Assembly (NCBI GenBank): GCA_016617855.1
Contig: JAECUM010004979.1
Span: 1 to 64,000, forward strand
Direction: 5' to 3'
Origin: Megalonaias nervosa
Taxonomy: Eukaryota; Mollusca; Bivalvia; Unionida; Unionidae
Length of the DNA stretch: 64,000 nt
The position numbers and the translations under genes were made by a program. Of this stretch, positions 39,200 to 49,904 are shown one piece after another (position 1 is the first letter of the stretch; every line of letters begins with the position of its first letter). Below the pieces are notes generated by a model. That model ran no database searches and had not been told where the DNA came from. It was given only the letters and a program-made list of their open reading frames with translations.

Positions 39200-39290
39200 C
39201 ATTAATTCTGTTACTCTTCAACACTTTAGAATGGCAGTTTCAGAACCAATATTTATTATGATGCGTAATAGAAACAATAGTTGTGCCACG
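39200..39290 (-). other. Possible 5'UTR exon of CARD gene B
   Basis: A good minus-strand donor (GTAAGACC) ends an exon at 39200. It could join the 3' splice site just upstream of the gene B ATG. The 5' limit given is only a guess, and no TATA box is obvious. Confidence 0.25.
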
Positions 39291-39299
39291 TAAATTAAC

Positions 39300-40091
39300 T
39301 CAGTTATACACAGTTTAATATTATTATACCCATTGTTCAGACCGAAAGATAACACCACTGATAACGAAAAATTCAGACAAAGCCTTGCCTTAACATGAAA
39401 TCGCAGTTTTCGAACTACTATAATGAACCATTGAAAAATAAGCTATTGATTTGCGCGGGGGGTTCTTTGTTCTTTGTGTCAAACAGTTTATTCATCCTTG
39501 CTTTAGGAACATTTGCCATTGATAGCATAGGTTTTACAGATTTAATCAACGCATGCAATAATTATCGACCTGTATTATCGGGTCAGATTAAATGCACTCA
39601 TTATTTCATGGCTTTACAGATAGATTTTATTCAGTCCGCAGGAGATATCAGACATCAAGGTTTTGGGTAGCCGAATATCTTGGCACAAAATGCTGTTCTG
39701 TAATTTGCCTACCGTTACATGCATATATATGTAATGGCCACAGTACTTGTTCTACAAGACCCTAAATTAAGTCAATAATCTGCGGCTTATTATATGACTT
39801 GATGTTCACGCTGGCATATTTTAAAGTTATACTGACCAGTATCTATCTCCTTCTCTTTTTTTATACATATGTAGAAGGTAGAAGTGAAAAAAGGGAGATT
39901 CATGTGTGTTTATAGTATCTTTATCGACCATGATAGTTAAAAGAATATTCTTATGGATTGGGATTGAACCGTGGAAATTCACTCATTACTGATCAGTACA
40001 ACTGTCTTATTTATAACTATTTCAGTTAATTTTAATAAGTTTATAATAGTTAAAATGAAATAAATTTTACTGTATTTTAATTAAATAGATA

Positions 40092-40135
<44 letters not shown>

Positions 40136-40260
40136 CAAATATATTTGCATACGAATAATTAAGGAACAAAGCTTGTTTGGAGGTTAACGCTCGACTCCAT
40201 AATTTTTTTTAACTCTACTGGTCACAGACCAAAATAGCTTATGGGATGGTCTGAGTCGTC
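39300..40260. other. No gene seen; (CT)n at 40094-40132
   Basis: A 91-codon ORF at 39395-39670 has hydrophobic stretches but matches no family I know. Confidence 0.4.
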
Positions 40261-41010
40261 CGTCCGTTCATTAGCAGAAGTTTGTTATCGCCACTCCTGC
40301 TAAATTACTTGAAGGATTGCTATGAAACACTTTACACACATATTCATCCCATGGTCTTGTTGATCTTACATGAAAATTGTGCCGCTCAGACATCCAATAT
40401 GGCCGCCACGGTGGCTATATTAAAAATCTTGTTATCGCTACTTCTCTTGAACTGGAAGTCATACTGACATGAGGTTCTCACCAGCAGACATCCAATATGG
40501 CCACAATAGAGGACATCTTTAATTTTGTTATAACTAATTTTTCCTGAATAGATGGTGATATCATCATGCGGTTTTCACTAAATGCGTGTTATGCTGTCAA
40601 GTTGGCCTTCATTGAAAATGGGACCGATTTGATTTCCAATATGGCCGCCACAGAGATCATAAAGTCTTGTTATCGCTCCTCCTCCTGAACGGAAAGTGAT
40701 ATTGCCATAGGGTTTTCACCGGAAGACTTAGTAAGATGTTTAGTTAATTCTAAATGAAAACGGTTCTGCTCTGGTGGCCAACCCTAATGACGGTATTTTT
40801 TCCAGACTGGATGGTCAAATCAATGTGAGGTTTTCACTTAAAGACTTCTTATAATGTTAAGCTGGTCCTAAATCAAAATCGGTGCCACCCTGATATTCAT
40901 TGTTTCTGTCGTAATGGCCATCTCGTAAATGTAAACGGTGCCAATCTGACTTCTAATATGATTGCGACAACGGCCATCTTGAAAATCTTGTTATCACTAT
41001 TATTATGATA
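40260..41010. repeat. Dispersed repeat array (left of the LINE)
   Basis: Units of about 130 bp share CCAATATGGCC, CTTGTTATCGCT and GGTTTTCACC. It is the inverted form of the 9.4-kb family and resumes at 45003 beyond the LINE. Confidence 0.6.
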
Positions 41011-41567
41011 TCTAATGCGCAGCGGCCACACCACGGGCAACGGCTTCTACTTGCCGGCTAAACCAGGTTGAGGGTATCCGTCGGGTCTTAAACCCTCGGT
41101 GATCTAGGTTTGTCTACCTAAGTATGTGAAGACTGGACCCGGCGGACTGCGCGGAGGAACCACCAGCTGGTCAACGGGCAGAAAGGCGGTTACAGCAAGC
41201 GACGTGGAACGCGACTAGGGCACAGTGAGGCACCATTAGACACTGTTGGCCATCCACTGCATCCCCCCTATCTCCAGCCGTCTCGACTCTGTCTTGCCAC
41301 TTGACCCAGATATGCGGAGACGAGAGAGTGAGGTCGACGAGTGCGCAACTCCTCCTCACTGAAATCCAATTCTCACGCGCAAGTCATGACTTCACCAGAT
41401 CATTATCCCATTCCATCATCCTGCAAGTCCTGCGGCGACGGGGAAGTGGCGAAGCGGCAGGTGTGGATTCACTGGCAGCCGTAGTAACAACCCTGCACGC
41501 AGGCGGCTCAGGCTATAGGGTCGTCTTCCTATGACCGAAGTAGCATGGGAGTTCGGCAGCCACCTGA

Positions 41568-42566
41568 GTGTCCGAGCAGCCCTCTTCAGGACTACACTGC
41601 TCGCCTCCACAGCAAGAGGAAGGGACTAGAAAAGGTGTCATAAACATTGTCTACTTCATCTTACCCTGGCCAGCTTACCGCGGCTGGCGGGGATCCCACT
41701 CCAGCGGTAAGAAAACAAAGAAACAGATCAAGGTGACAACTCTCACCTTAGACGCATGGAACGTGCGCACACTCATGGATCGTGCCGGGACTGAAAGGCC
41801 TGAAAGACGGACTGCTTTGATTGCCAGAGAGCTGAACAGGTACAAAGTCCAGATCGCAGCACTCAGCGAGACCCGATTTGCCGACGAAGGTCAACTGACA
41901 GAGGTAAATGCAGGCTACACCTTCTTTTGGATTGGACGCAGCATGGAAGAACGTCGCAAGGCTGGAGTTGGGTTTGCCATCAAGTCCAACCTGGTCAACA
42001 AGACAGTCGGCCCACCTAAAGGCATCAACGATCGTCTGATGACCGTTCGACTGCCGCTCCCAAGAAAGCGATATGCCACACTAGTCAGCGCCTACGCCCC
42101 AACAATGACAAACCCTGATGAGATCAAGGACAAGTTCTATGATGAACTGAGATCCACTATTGCTGCCGTGCCCAGAACAGATGCACTCATCATCCTTGGT
42201 GACTTTAACACCCGGGTTGGCGCAGATCACACCTCATGTGAAGGAGTGCTGAGAAAAAATGGGATTGGCAGCTGTAACAGCAATGGCCTCCTACTGCTAG
42301 AAACTTGTGCAGCGCACGAACTGCTCATCACTAAATCTGTCTTCCGCCTACCACTTCGCAACAAGACGTCATGGATGCACCCACGCTCCAAGCATTGGCA
42401 TCTGCTCGACTACGTCATAGTGCGACAGAAAGACAGGCAGGACGTCAGAGTGACGAAGGCTATGTGTGGAGCCGAGTGCTGGACTGACCATAGGCTGATC
42501 ATCTCCAAACTTAACATCAAGATACAGCCTCCTAGACGTCCTCAAGGAAGCAAGACGCTGAAGTGA
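41568..42566 (+). CDS. LINE endonuclease part (APE / exonuclease-endonuclease-phosphatase fold)
   Basis: 332 aa. It nicks target DNA for target-primed reverse transcription. Visible motifs in order: WNVRTLMD near residue 63, the catalytic-site SETRF, GDFNTRVG, LDYVIV, and the C-terminal WTDHRLI carrying the conserved His. The frame ends at TGA 42564-42566 and continues in the same frame at once into the reverse transcriptase region, so the stop splits one former polyprotein. The first ATG of the frame is used; the true start may differ. Confidence 0.85.
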   Translation: MSEQPSSGLHCSPPQQEEGTRKGVINIVYFILPWPAYRGWRGSHSSGKKTKKQIKVTTLTLDAWNVRTLMDRAGTERPERRTALIARELNRYKVQIAALSETRFADEGQLTEVNAGYTFFWIGRSMEERRKAGVGFAIKSNLVNKTVGPPKGINDRLMTVRLPLPRKRYATLVSAYAPTMTNPDEIKDKFYDELRSTIAAVPRTDALIILGDFNTRVGADHTSCEGVLRKNGIGSCNSNGLLLLETCAAHELLITKSVFRLPLRNKTSWMHPRSKHWHLLDYVIVRQKDRQDVRVTKAMCGAECWTDHRLIISKLNIKIQPPRRPQGSKTLK

Positions 42567-44477
42567 CTGAACGTCTCCAAGCTGAAAAACGATTCAGTGA
42601 AGCAGTCCCTTGCAGACGAACTAGACAACAAGCTAGAAGCCATCACTCTAGGCTCGCATGATGTAGAGTCTGATTGGGCGTCCCTTCGGGATGTTGTCTA
42701 CTCCACCACCGCCGATGTGGTAGGCCCTACTAAGCGCAAGCACCAGGACTGGTTCGATGATAACGATGATCGCATTCAAGAACTGCTCGACGAAAAACAC
42801 CGCACACACAGAGCGCTGTTAAATGACCCGAACTCCACATCTAAGAAAGCTGCATTCGCCAGTATCAGAAGAACAGTGCAGAGAGAGCTCCGACAGATGC
42901 ATGACACATGGCTGAGCAAGAAGGCGGACGAGATCCAGTCGTATGCAGACCGCAATGACATGAAGAGGTTTTACGAGGCGCTCAAGACAATCTACGGTCC
43001 CAACAAATCAGGATCTTCCCCTATCCTCAGTGCAGATGGGAACACACTGATCACTGATAAGGAAGAGATTCTCAAGCGCTGGGCAGAACACTTCGACAGT
43101 GTCCTCAACCGTCCTTCCTCCATCAACGCTGAAGCCATCGCTCGCCTGCCCCAGGTCCCAACCAACGCTTCCCTCTCGGACTCGCCAAGTTTCACAGAAG
43201 TAGAGAAGGCAATTAAAAGTCTATCCAGTGGCAAAGCCCCGGGTTCTGACTCCATCCCAGCGGAAGTCTACGCAGCTGGTAGTCCCCGACTGACGCAGAA
43301 GCTTACTGACCTCTTCCAGTCTGTGTGGAACCAGGAGAAGATTCCACAGGAGTTCAAAGACGCCTCTATTGTCCACCTCTACAAGCGGAAGGGGAACCGT
43401 CAAGCATGCGACAACCACCGTGGCATCTCCCTATTATCCATCGCAGGGAAAATACTGGCCAGAATTCTGCTAAATCGACTGACCGTCCACTTGGAGCAAG
43501 GCTTGCTACCAGAGAGTCAGTGCGGCTTCAGGCAGGATCGGGGCACCGTGGACATGATCTTCGCAACCAGGCAACTCCAGGAGAAATGCCAAGAGCAGAA
43601 CGTCAGCCTCTACACCACTTTTGTGGACCTCACAAAGGCTTTTGACACTGTGAGTCGTGAAGGTCTGTGGAGGATCATGGCAAAGTTCGGATGCCCTGAG
43701 AAGTTCATCACCATGGTCAGACTGTTCCACGATGGCATGCTCGCCAGAGTACAGGATGATGGAGAGTTCTCCCTGCCCTTTCCAGTGACAAACAGTGTCA
43801 AGCAGGGCTGCGTTCTTGCCCCGACCCTGTTCAGCATGATGTTCACAGCGATGCTGACCGATGCTTTCCGTGAGGGTGACATTGGCATCGACATCCGGTT
43901 CAGGACTGATGGGAACATCTTCAACCTGAGAAGACTGCAGGCTAAGACCAAAGTCCAGGAAGACACCATCCGCGACTTCCTCTTTGCTGACGACTGCGCT
44001 TTGAATGCTGGTACTCAGTCTGACATGCAAGAAAGTATGGATCGGTTCTCCAAAGCCTGCACAGACTTCGGACTCACAATAAGTACGAAGAAGACCGAAA
44101 TCATGTACCAGCCTGCACCCTCAGTGCCCTACACCGAACCCAGCATTACCGTCAATGGACAGAAGCTCGCTGTTGCTGACAAGTTCATCTACCTTGGCAG
44201 CACCCTGTCGCGCACAATCTCCATCGATGAAGAGGTCACTCTCAGGATTGCTCGTGCAAGTGCAGCCTTCGGCAGACTTCACAATACTGTATGGAACAGA
44301 AGAGGAATCAGCCTGCCAACCAAGCTCAAGGTGTACCGCGCAGTAATACTGCCCTCCCTCTTATACACCTGTGAGACATGGACGGTGTACAGTCGCCATG
44401 CAAAAACAGCTGAACTCCTTCCACATGCGCTGCCTCAGAAAACTGCTCCACATCAAATGGCAGGACAAGACTCCTGA
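42567..44477 (+). CDS. LINE reverse transcriptase part
   Basis: In the same frame as the endonuclease; the first ATG is at 42597 (626 aa from there). RT blocks in order: GKAPGSDSIPAEVY, NHRGISLLSIAGKI, QCGFRQDRGTVD, FVDLTKAFDTV (first catalytic Asp), SVKQGCVLAPTLF, the catalytic FLFADDC, and TISTKKTEIMYQP. All catalytic residues are present. The frame is lost at an A-run (44402-44406), after which the homologous sequence goes on in the next frame. Confidence 0.88.
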   Translation: MNVSKLKNDSVKQSLADELDNKLEAITLGSHDVESDWASLRDVVYSTTADVVGPTKRKHQDWFDDNDDRIQELLDEKHRTHRALLNDPNSTSKKAAFASIRRTVQRELRQMHDTWLSKKADEIQSYADRNDMKRFYEALKTIYGPNKSGSSPILSADGNTLITDKEEILKRWAEHFDSVLNRPSSINAEAIARLPQVPTNASLSDSPSFTEVEKAIKSLSSGKAPGSDSIPAEVYAAGSPRLTQKLTDLFQSVWNQEKIPQEFKDASIVHLYKRKGNRQACDNHRGISLLSIAGKILARILLNRLTVHLEQGLLPESQCGFRQDRGTVDMIFATRQLQEKCQEQNVSLYTTFVDLTKAFDTVSREGLWRIMAKFGCPEKFITMVRLFHDGMLARVQDDGEFSLPFPVTNSVKQGCVLAPTLFSMMFTAMLTDAFREGDIGIDIRFRTDGNIFNLRRLQAKTKVQEDTIRDFLFADDCALNAGTQSDMQESMDRFSKACTDFGLTISTKKTEIMYQPAPSVPYTEPSITVNGQKLAVADKFIYLGSTLSRTISIDEEVTLRIARASAAFGRLHNTVWNRRGISLPTKLKVYRAVILPSLLYTCETWTVYSRHAKTAELLPHALPQKTAPHQMAGQDS

Positions 44478-44946
44478 CACAGAAGTCCTCCAGAGAGCAG
44501 AGATGACAAGCGTCCATGCCATGCTCAGAAGGTCACAACTCCGCTGGGCTGGTCATGTCTGCCGTATGCCTGATGAGCGCCTCCCAAAGAGACTGTTCTA
44601 TGGGGAACTCGCTGAAGGCAAGCGTTCCCGAGGAGGCCAAAAGAAACGGTTCAAGGACACGCTCAAAGCCTCCATGAAGTCCTGTGGCATTGACCCAGAC
44701 AGCTGGGAGCAGCTTGCCGAAGACCGCGCTGCCTGGCGTCACCAGATCAACTCAGGCGCAGCTGCATTTGAAGAGCACCGGATCAACGAGGCCAAGCAGA
44801 AACGCCAGCAGAGGAAGAGCAGAGCCAGCGCTGACCTTCAGTCCATCCAGCCCCCGGCAATTCCCTGTCCTCATTGCCGTAGACTCTTCAGAGCACAGAT
44901 TGGCCTCACCAGCCATCTGCGCACTCACAGACCAGCCCAGATCTGA
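44407..44946 (+). CDS. LINE C-terminal domain with C2H2-type zinc finger (frameshifted part)
   Basis: Continuation of the LINE polyprotein after the frameshift; the open frame itself reaches back to 44371. It carries the conserved block WAGHVCRMPDERLPKRLFYGEL, a basic segment, and a terminal CX2CX12HX3H finger (CPHCRR to HLRTH, about 44865-44925). Zinc fingers in this position are probably nucleic-acid binding. The stop is at 44944-44946. Confidence 0.82.
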   Translation, partial: QLNSFHMRCLRKLLHIKWQDKTPDTEVLQRAEMTSVHAMLRRSQLRWAGHVCRMPDERLPKRLFYGELAEGKRSRGGQKKRFKDTLKASMKSCGIDPDSWEQLAEDRAAWRHQINSGAAAFEEHRINEAKQKRQQRKSRASADLQSIQPPAIPCPHCRRLFRAQIGLTSHLRTHRPAQI

Positions 44947-45002
44947 AGTCATGGTCGTCTTCGGAACCGAAGGACGAACATCATCATCATCATCATCATC
45001 AA

Positions 45003-45170
45003 ATAGAAATGGTGCCAATCTGATATCGAATATGACCACTGTCATGCTGTGGTTACTCATCCAAAACGGAAAGTCATATCAGCTAGAAATTTCAACCAGA
45101 AGACTCCCTATTATGCCTTGTTGGTCGTATATGCAAATGGTGCCAAGCAGATACCACACCAATTAATGTG
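45003..45170. repeat. Dispersed repeat array (right of the LINE)
   Basis: GGTGCCAATCTGATATCGAA and AAACGGAAAGTCATAT match units to the left of the LINE. Confidence 0.6.
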
Positions 45171-45419
45171 AAAATCTCTTTTTACGCTGAAGAATATCAA
45201 AGATGGTTTCAACACTCAGCAGTAAAAGGAAGAAATGGTCGTATCATGAATTCCTGGAAATTCTTTTGAGCTAGTAGAGTATCAGTCCCTTCGAAGGACT
45301 TTTGTTATTCAGATTGTTTTGGAACTGAGCCACAGAGTTCCTTTTCGAGGCCTTTGCATTGTCTATGCTTTGAAAAGTACTATAGATAATTTGGACAGTG
45401 AGGACTGCATCAGTAGTTT

Positions 45420-45557
45420 ACCCCCTTTAGACCATCTGTTCAAAACCTCAGGGTCGCGAAGGGTCATCAAAAAAAACCATTAAATAAGCCTGAGGGTCGG
45501 GAGGTCCTGTTGGTGGCCAAGTTAGGGTCGCAGCAAACAAAAGTTTGGGAACCACTG
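45420..45557 (-). mobile_element. hAT-type DNA transposon end, partial
   Basis: The minus strand begins CAGTGGTTCCCAAACTTTTG at 45557, a hAT-like terminus. The other end was not found, so only a fragment is claimed. Confidence 0.45.
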
Positions 45558-45879
45558 CTTTAATCATAGAACAATTTATTTCAACATCTGAAATTAAAGA
45601 TTTAGAGCTGTCTTACAAATGATATGATGTTACATGCACGTGTTGCAAATGATAGAACGCTACATGTATGTATAATGATAGAATGCTATATGTACCTATT
45701 GCAACAATGCGCCATAGTCGCCAAATAAGTGACTCTACTATCTGGTTATTTGCTATCCAATTTTGGATATTATACCTACGCCGACGAGCTCCGAGGATAC
45801 GTCTATGTGTTAAGAGTAACAAAATAGTTCCAAACACTTGGACGACTACTTTGTTTATTTTCATGACTTAAAATGGAGA

Positions 45880-46200
45880 ATGGTACATAGGGAAACTGAA
45901 CATTGAGAATAACACTCAAGGGACCTTAGGGAAATATGATGTTAAAAATGTCCATAGGTTTAACATTGCAGGATGGTATGGGACGCTATGCAAATTTAAT
46001 ATTAAAAACGTCCATATAATCAGCACCGGTGACAGTATTGGGCTATATGGGAATTCAACATGGCGGATGGCACTTTTGATGGCACATTGGTGAACTTAAT
46101 ATGAAAGATGTCACAAAAGGTGTCACTAGGGAATGTAATGCCAGAGATTTTCATAAGCTTAATATTGTAGGTCACTATGGGAATATAACATAATTAATAA
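45880..46200. repeat. Degenerate repeat, unit about 75 bp
   Basis: AATATTAAAAA(C/T)GTCCATA and ACTATGGGAAT-like blocks recur several times. Confidence 0.45.
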
Positions 46201-47990
46201 TTCAACCTGGACTTTCCCTTACTGACCAATATAAAACTGACCAGCACGCTTCCTTAATAACGAAGATCAACCTTTACGGGCCAACACCAACACTTACACG
46301 CACAGAGGCTACAAGGTTGGGATGTATCGGAGGGGTGGTGGGAGGGGTTAGAGTGATGAGGACTAATATATATGGATGATAAAAGGCTACAGTATCTTCA
46401 ATTTACTTAGCATTGAAAATCCTCCTCCGCCTTGATTTTCAAAATGCAAGACTGTGGCCATAATGAGATTATATAAGTGGAGGAAGAGTACTTTTTGCAT
46501 TGTGCTTTCAATGTCTACTAAAACGAACGGAAATGGCGGCACAGTATTTCAAGATATCTAACGGACATACATGGCCTAGACTAAAACTGAGACTAAAAAG
46601 TGGAAACCGAAACTGAATTTAGCGCAGACTAAAACAAAATATTTAAAAGAATATCTAAGACACAATGTGAAGCTAAAATTCTTCAAGTCAAATGGAACTT
46701 AGCGAAAACTGCAATGAAACCCTGAAAGAAATAAAAAAAAAAAATTAAAATAATGAAATAAAATTAAATTAAACTACTGATGGCGCATAATCGTAATTCA
46801 ATGGGCTATGCGTCGTGAACTCCAAGAACATTTCGTAAACTGCCCGTCTGCTATATTTTTTGTCGAAAAAACTGCGTAAAAGCCTTACACTGTCTTAACT
46901 TTTTAAACTTTATATGAACAATTTACGTTTTCATGACAAAATTTTCTCGACTTTTTTTCTTTATATATTTCAAACTATAAATAAACAATATACAGAAATA
47001 GCAGAAGTAGTTTGTTTATCCAGGAAAAAGTTAAACGACTCAATTTAATTCTGATAGGTTAATATGGCAGTGAATGGAGAAAAAATATTATTTTCTTCGG
47101 ACTCGAGAGCTATGGCAGATACATTAGTCACCTTACCAACCGAGCTAAACTGATTTCATTATAAGTCTTGGTGACTTCTTTTTTTTATAATTGTAAGCAT
47201 TATAAGTATGAAAATTGCATTTTCAAATATATTAAAATAGCATATTTTCCGTATTCAGAGGTGTTGGATACTTTTCTGTTTTGTCATTAATATTAAAATG
47301 ACAACATTTTCTTGGTAGCTTCCTTGGAATAAAATTTACGGAGGTACTCCCTTCCGCCCTAATGTAATATCGTCTTCAAGTAGTGAAAACCCTTACCAAA
47401 TCACAAAGTTAGACATAATAACTTTTCTAACTTTTTAATTCAATAATTTAATTTGGAGAATTTTCAAGAACATCTGGAGTTGTTTATTGCAAAATATATT
47501 GTCTTCTTGAAGTTTAGGTTTTTGGTTTGAAACCGGCTTTTGAAGGAACATAATCCCATCAAAATCGACCTTTTCCTTTGCTTGCATTATTTATCATTTA
47601 CACTCTGTCAGGAAGCTGGTTTCGCCGAGAGATGTTCTATATCGTATAAAATATATAGAAAAGAAAATCTTTCTTTTCAACGGCAGAAAACAGAAAGCGT
47701 ACGTTACGCAATGCAACAGATTTACATGACGACACGCGATATCAGTCGGCATACACATGACAAAACCCAAAACCCAAATGTCTCTTAGGGGTTTACAAGC
47801 TGGCTTCGCATTTGTTATATTATTAGAAGCTTAGAAGTTTTCGCAATAGTGTGGAAACAAGATACGATGATTCTCAAAATTATGCTTTCGATGGATTGCT
47901 CGTACAAATATAACCTGCGGTTGACTTTTAATTTATATGCAAGAAAGATTGAGAAAAACGAAAAAGTATGTTTTCTTGTTTAGTATCTCA
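46200..47990. other. No gene seen
   Basis: AT-rich. The 82-codon ORF at 47540-47788 has no recognised domain. Confidence 0.4.
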
Positions 47991-47996
47991 CAGAAA

Positions 47997-48147
47997 AGTA
48001 TGTAGTAGACTCGTCATGGAAAGGAAGTTTTCTTTAGTGTCTGATGGCAGAGTACATGGTAGACCAGTCCTGGAAAGGAACTTTTCGTATTTAGTCTCTG
48101 ATGGCAGAGTACATGGTAGATTCGTCATGAAAGGGACGTTTTCTGCA
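47997..48147. repeat. 54-57-bp tandem repeat, three copies
   Basis: GTAGAC or GTAGAT starts copies at 48005, 48059 and 48116; each holds GTCTCTGATGGCAGAGTACATG-like sequence and a GGAAAGGAA block. Confidence 0.8.
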
Positions 48148-48399
48148 ACACTGAATGTTCATTGATGACCTTGCTATACTAACATCTACAGGATGACTTT
48201 GAATATCATGTATTGATCCATATGGTTTCATAACCTTCGTTACCTTCTTTCTCTTTAAGGGACTACAGTAAGCAATGAAATAAACTGTGGTGCCAATACG
48301 TATCAATACGTATATATTAGTTTTTATTCGTGTAATGCTTTACTGAAATTGCCCTTGTCTTTGATTATGTTCAATAATTAGCTACAATTTTCATATTTT

Positions 48400-48740
48400 C
48401 TAATAGAGGCTAATGTTACTCCTATTCATAAAAAGGGGACACAAATTTTGTTTCAAATTACAGACTGATTTTCACTACTAAGCTGCTTGGGCTAAACATT
48501 TGAAAAATGTGTCTTCCAATCCTGGTACAGTTATCTTACTGCCAATAACCTAATTAGTTATCTTCAATCTGGTTTTAAATCAAAAGACTCGGCTCCTTTA
48601 AAACTGTGTCATACGCACAATACTATCTGTAAGGCGATTGACGAAGGGAAAGAAATTAGAGTAGTATTTTGTTATATCAGTAAGGCCTTCGACAAAGTCT
48701 GCCTCAAAGATTTAATGGCACAAATAATGGAGACAATAAT
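48400..48740 (+). pseudogene. CR1/jockey-like LINE reverse transcriptase fragment
   Basis: The translation gives ANVTPIHKKGT, then a degenerate SLLSCLG block, ISYLQSGFKSKDSAPLKL, and AIDEGKEIRVVFCYISKAFDKV containing the first RT catalytic Asp region. Both ends are truncated. Confidence 0.7.
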
Positions 48741-49319
48741 TCGATTCGGCTGTAGTTTATTATTTATTTAACGACGATCTTTTCAAAATCCATTTGTCAC
48801 ATAGCAATGGATGTTCATGCAGTGAAACATTGACCGCAAAGCATTTTTTCATAATTGCAAAGACTGTAGTTCGTAAAGGTAGTAAAGATGCCCATTGGTC
48901 AGAACGTGACCTGTGATCAGGCCGAGCTGCGTTTATTTCTGTATAAACTATACGGAGTACTACTATATACCGACTTCTATAACTAGAGTCACTTGCAAAA
49001 CAAACTAATGTAAACAATGAAACAGAAAGCATTCACACTGCATGCCATTAAAACGAAATAAAAAGGTGGTTGACATTTTATTTTAAATTTGAATAAAATG
49101 ACTTTTACAGAATCAAATAGCAAATCTTTGAATTTTTCTGAAAATAAATAATTCTTTCTTTGACAAGATTTGAAGGAAAAAAAGCTGGCAAACCCAAAAT
49201 GTACCAATAACATTAGGGCTAAAACTATTTCACTGCTGCTCGTTACAAATTAATTTAAAACCATAGGTAAATGGATGTAGGGATTGGGAGGAAGGAAAGG
49301 GTCAAACACTAACATTATA

Positions 49320-49900
49320 ACAATTGCACCCATAGTCGTACAAAGTACATCTTCGCCAACCAGGATTCCGATATGTTAACCTATCTACGCTTTGGCGGTT
49401 CGACAAGATATTTCAGTGCTTCGGGTCTGTGAATTTCATTGGCTGCGGCGGCAGGTCATCGCATCCAAACAAAGTTGTTCAAATCCGAAAACTGTTCCCA
49501 CATGATCGAGACAAGAGGAATATACAACTGAAATTTACTCATAAATAAGCAAATTTCCACTGCCGATCCGTGTTTGCACAAATATATCCTTTCCTTCAAC
49601 TACACCTGTAATGGCTTCTCTGTTACTTTGTCATACTTTCTATGTTAAACTTACAAAGTATCCTTTCTAAGTCCATTGCCTCCGCCATTTTCGGTTGATG
49701 TACAATGCGCCTCTGTTACACGCTATTAGTTGGCATTACATACCAAGGGAGGCAACTCATGGAATCAAATAGATGTCTCTAGGACAAAGCACTGAAATAT
49801 CTAATCGATCCGCGAAGATGTGGATAGGTTAACATATCGCAACCATCGTTAGCGAAGATGTTCAAAGTATGACGCAGACCCTTATAGTTACGATGTGGGG
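49320..49900. mobile_element. Foldback element with long inverted arms
   Basis: Arms at about 49330-49430 and 49785-49885 are imperfect reverse complements: shared ACATCTTCGC, CGATATGTTAACCTATC and GATATTTCAGTGCTT. The spacer of about 350 bp has no ORF. It looks like a MITE or foldback element; family not recognised. Confidence 0.55.
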
Positions 49901-49904
49901 GGTG

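Larger units (their letters stand above)
41011..45002 (+). mobile_element. Non-LTR retrotransposon (LINE), nearly complete, APE-RT-zinc finger
   Basis: A GC-rich block of about 4 kb in AT-rich surroundings. It has a 5'UTR-like segment (41011-41567), an endonuclease ORF, a reverse transcriptase ORF, a C-terminal zinc-finger segment, a short 3'UTR, and an (ATC)n tail at about 44979-45001. There is no separate ORF1. Structure and tail suggest an RTE-like or related clade, but I cannot assign the clade. No clear target-site duplication was found. The coding frame is interrupted only by one stop (42564) and one 1-nt frameshift (A-run 44402-44406), so the copy is young but inactive as it stands. 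Both flanks belong to one degenerate repeat family (see 40260-41010 and 45003-45170). Confidence 0.88.

Noticed and set aside
41171..41610. ORFs in the LINE 5' region as an ORF1
   Set aside because: Short, on both strands, with no nucleic-acid-binding motif.
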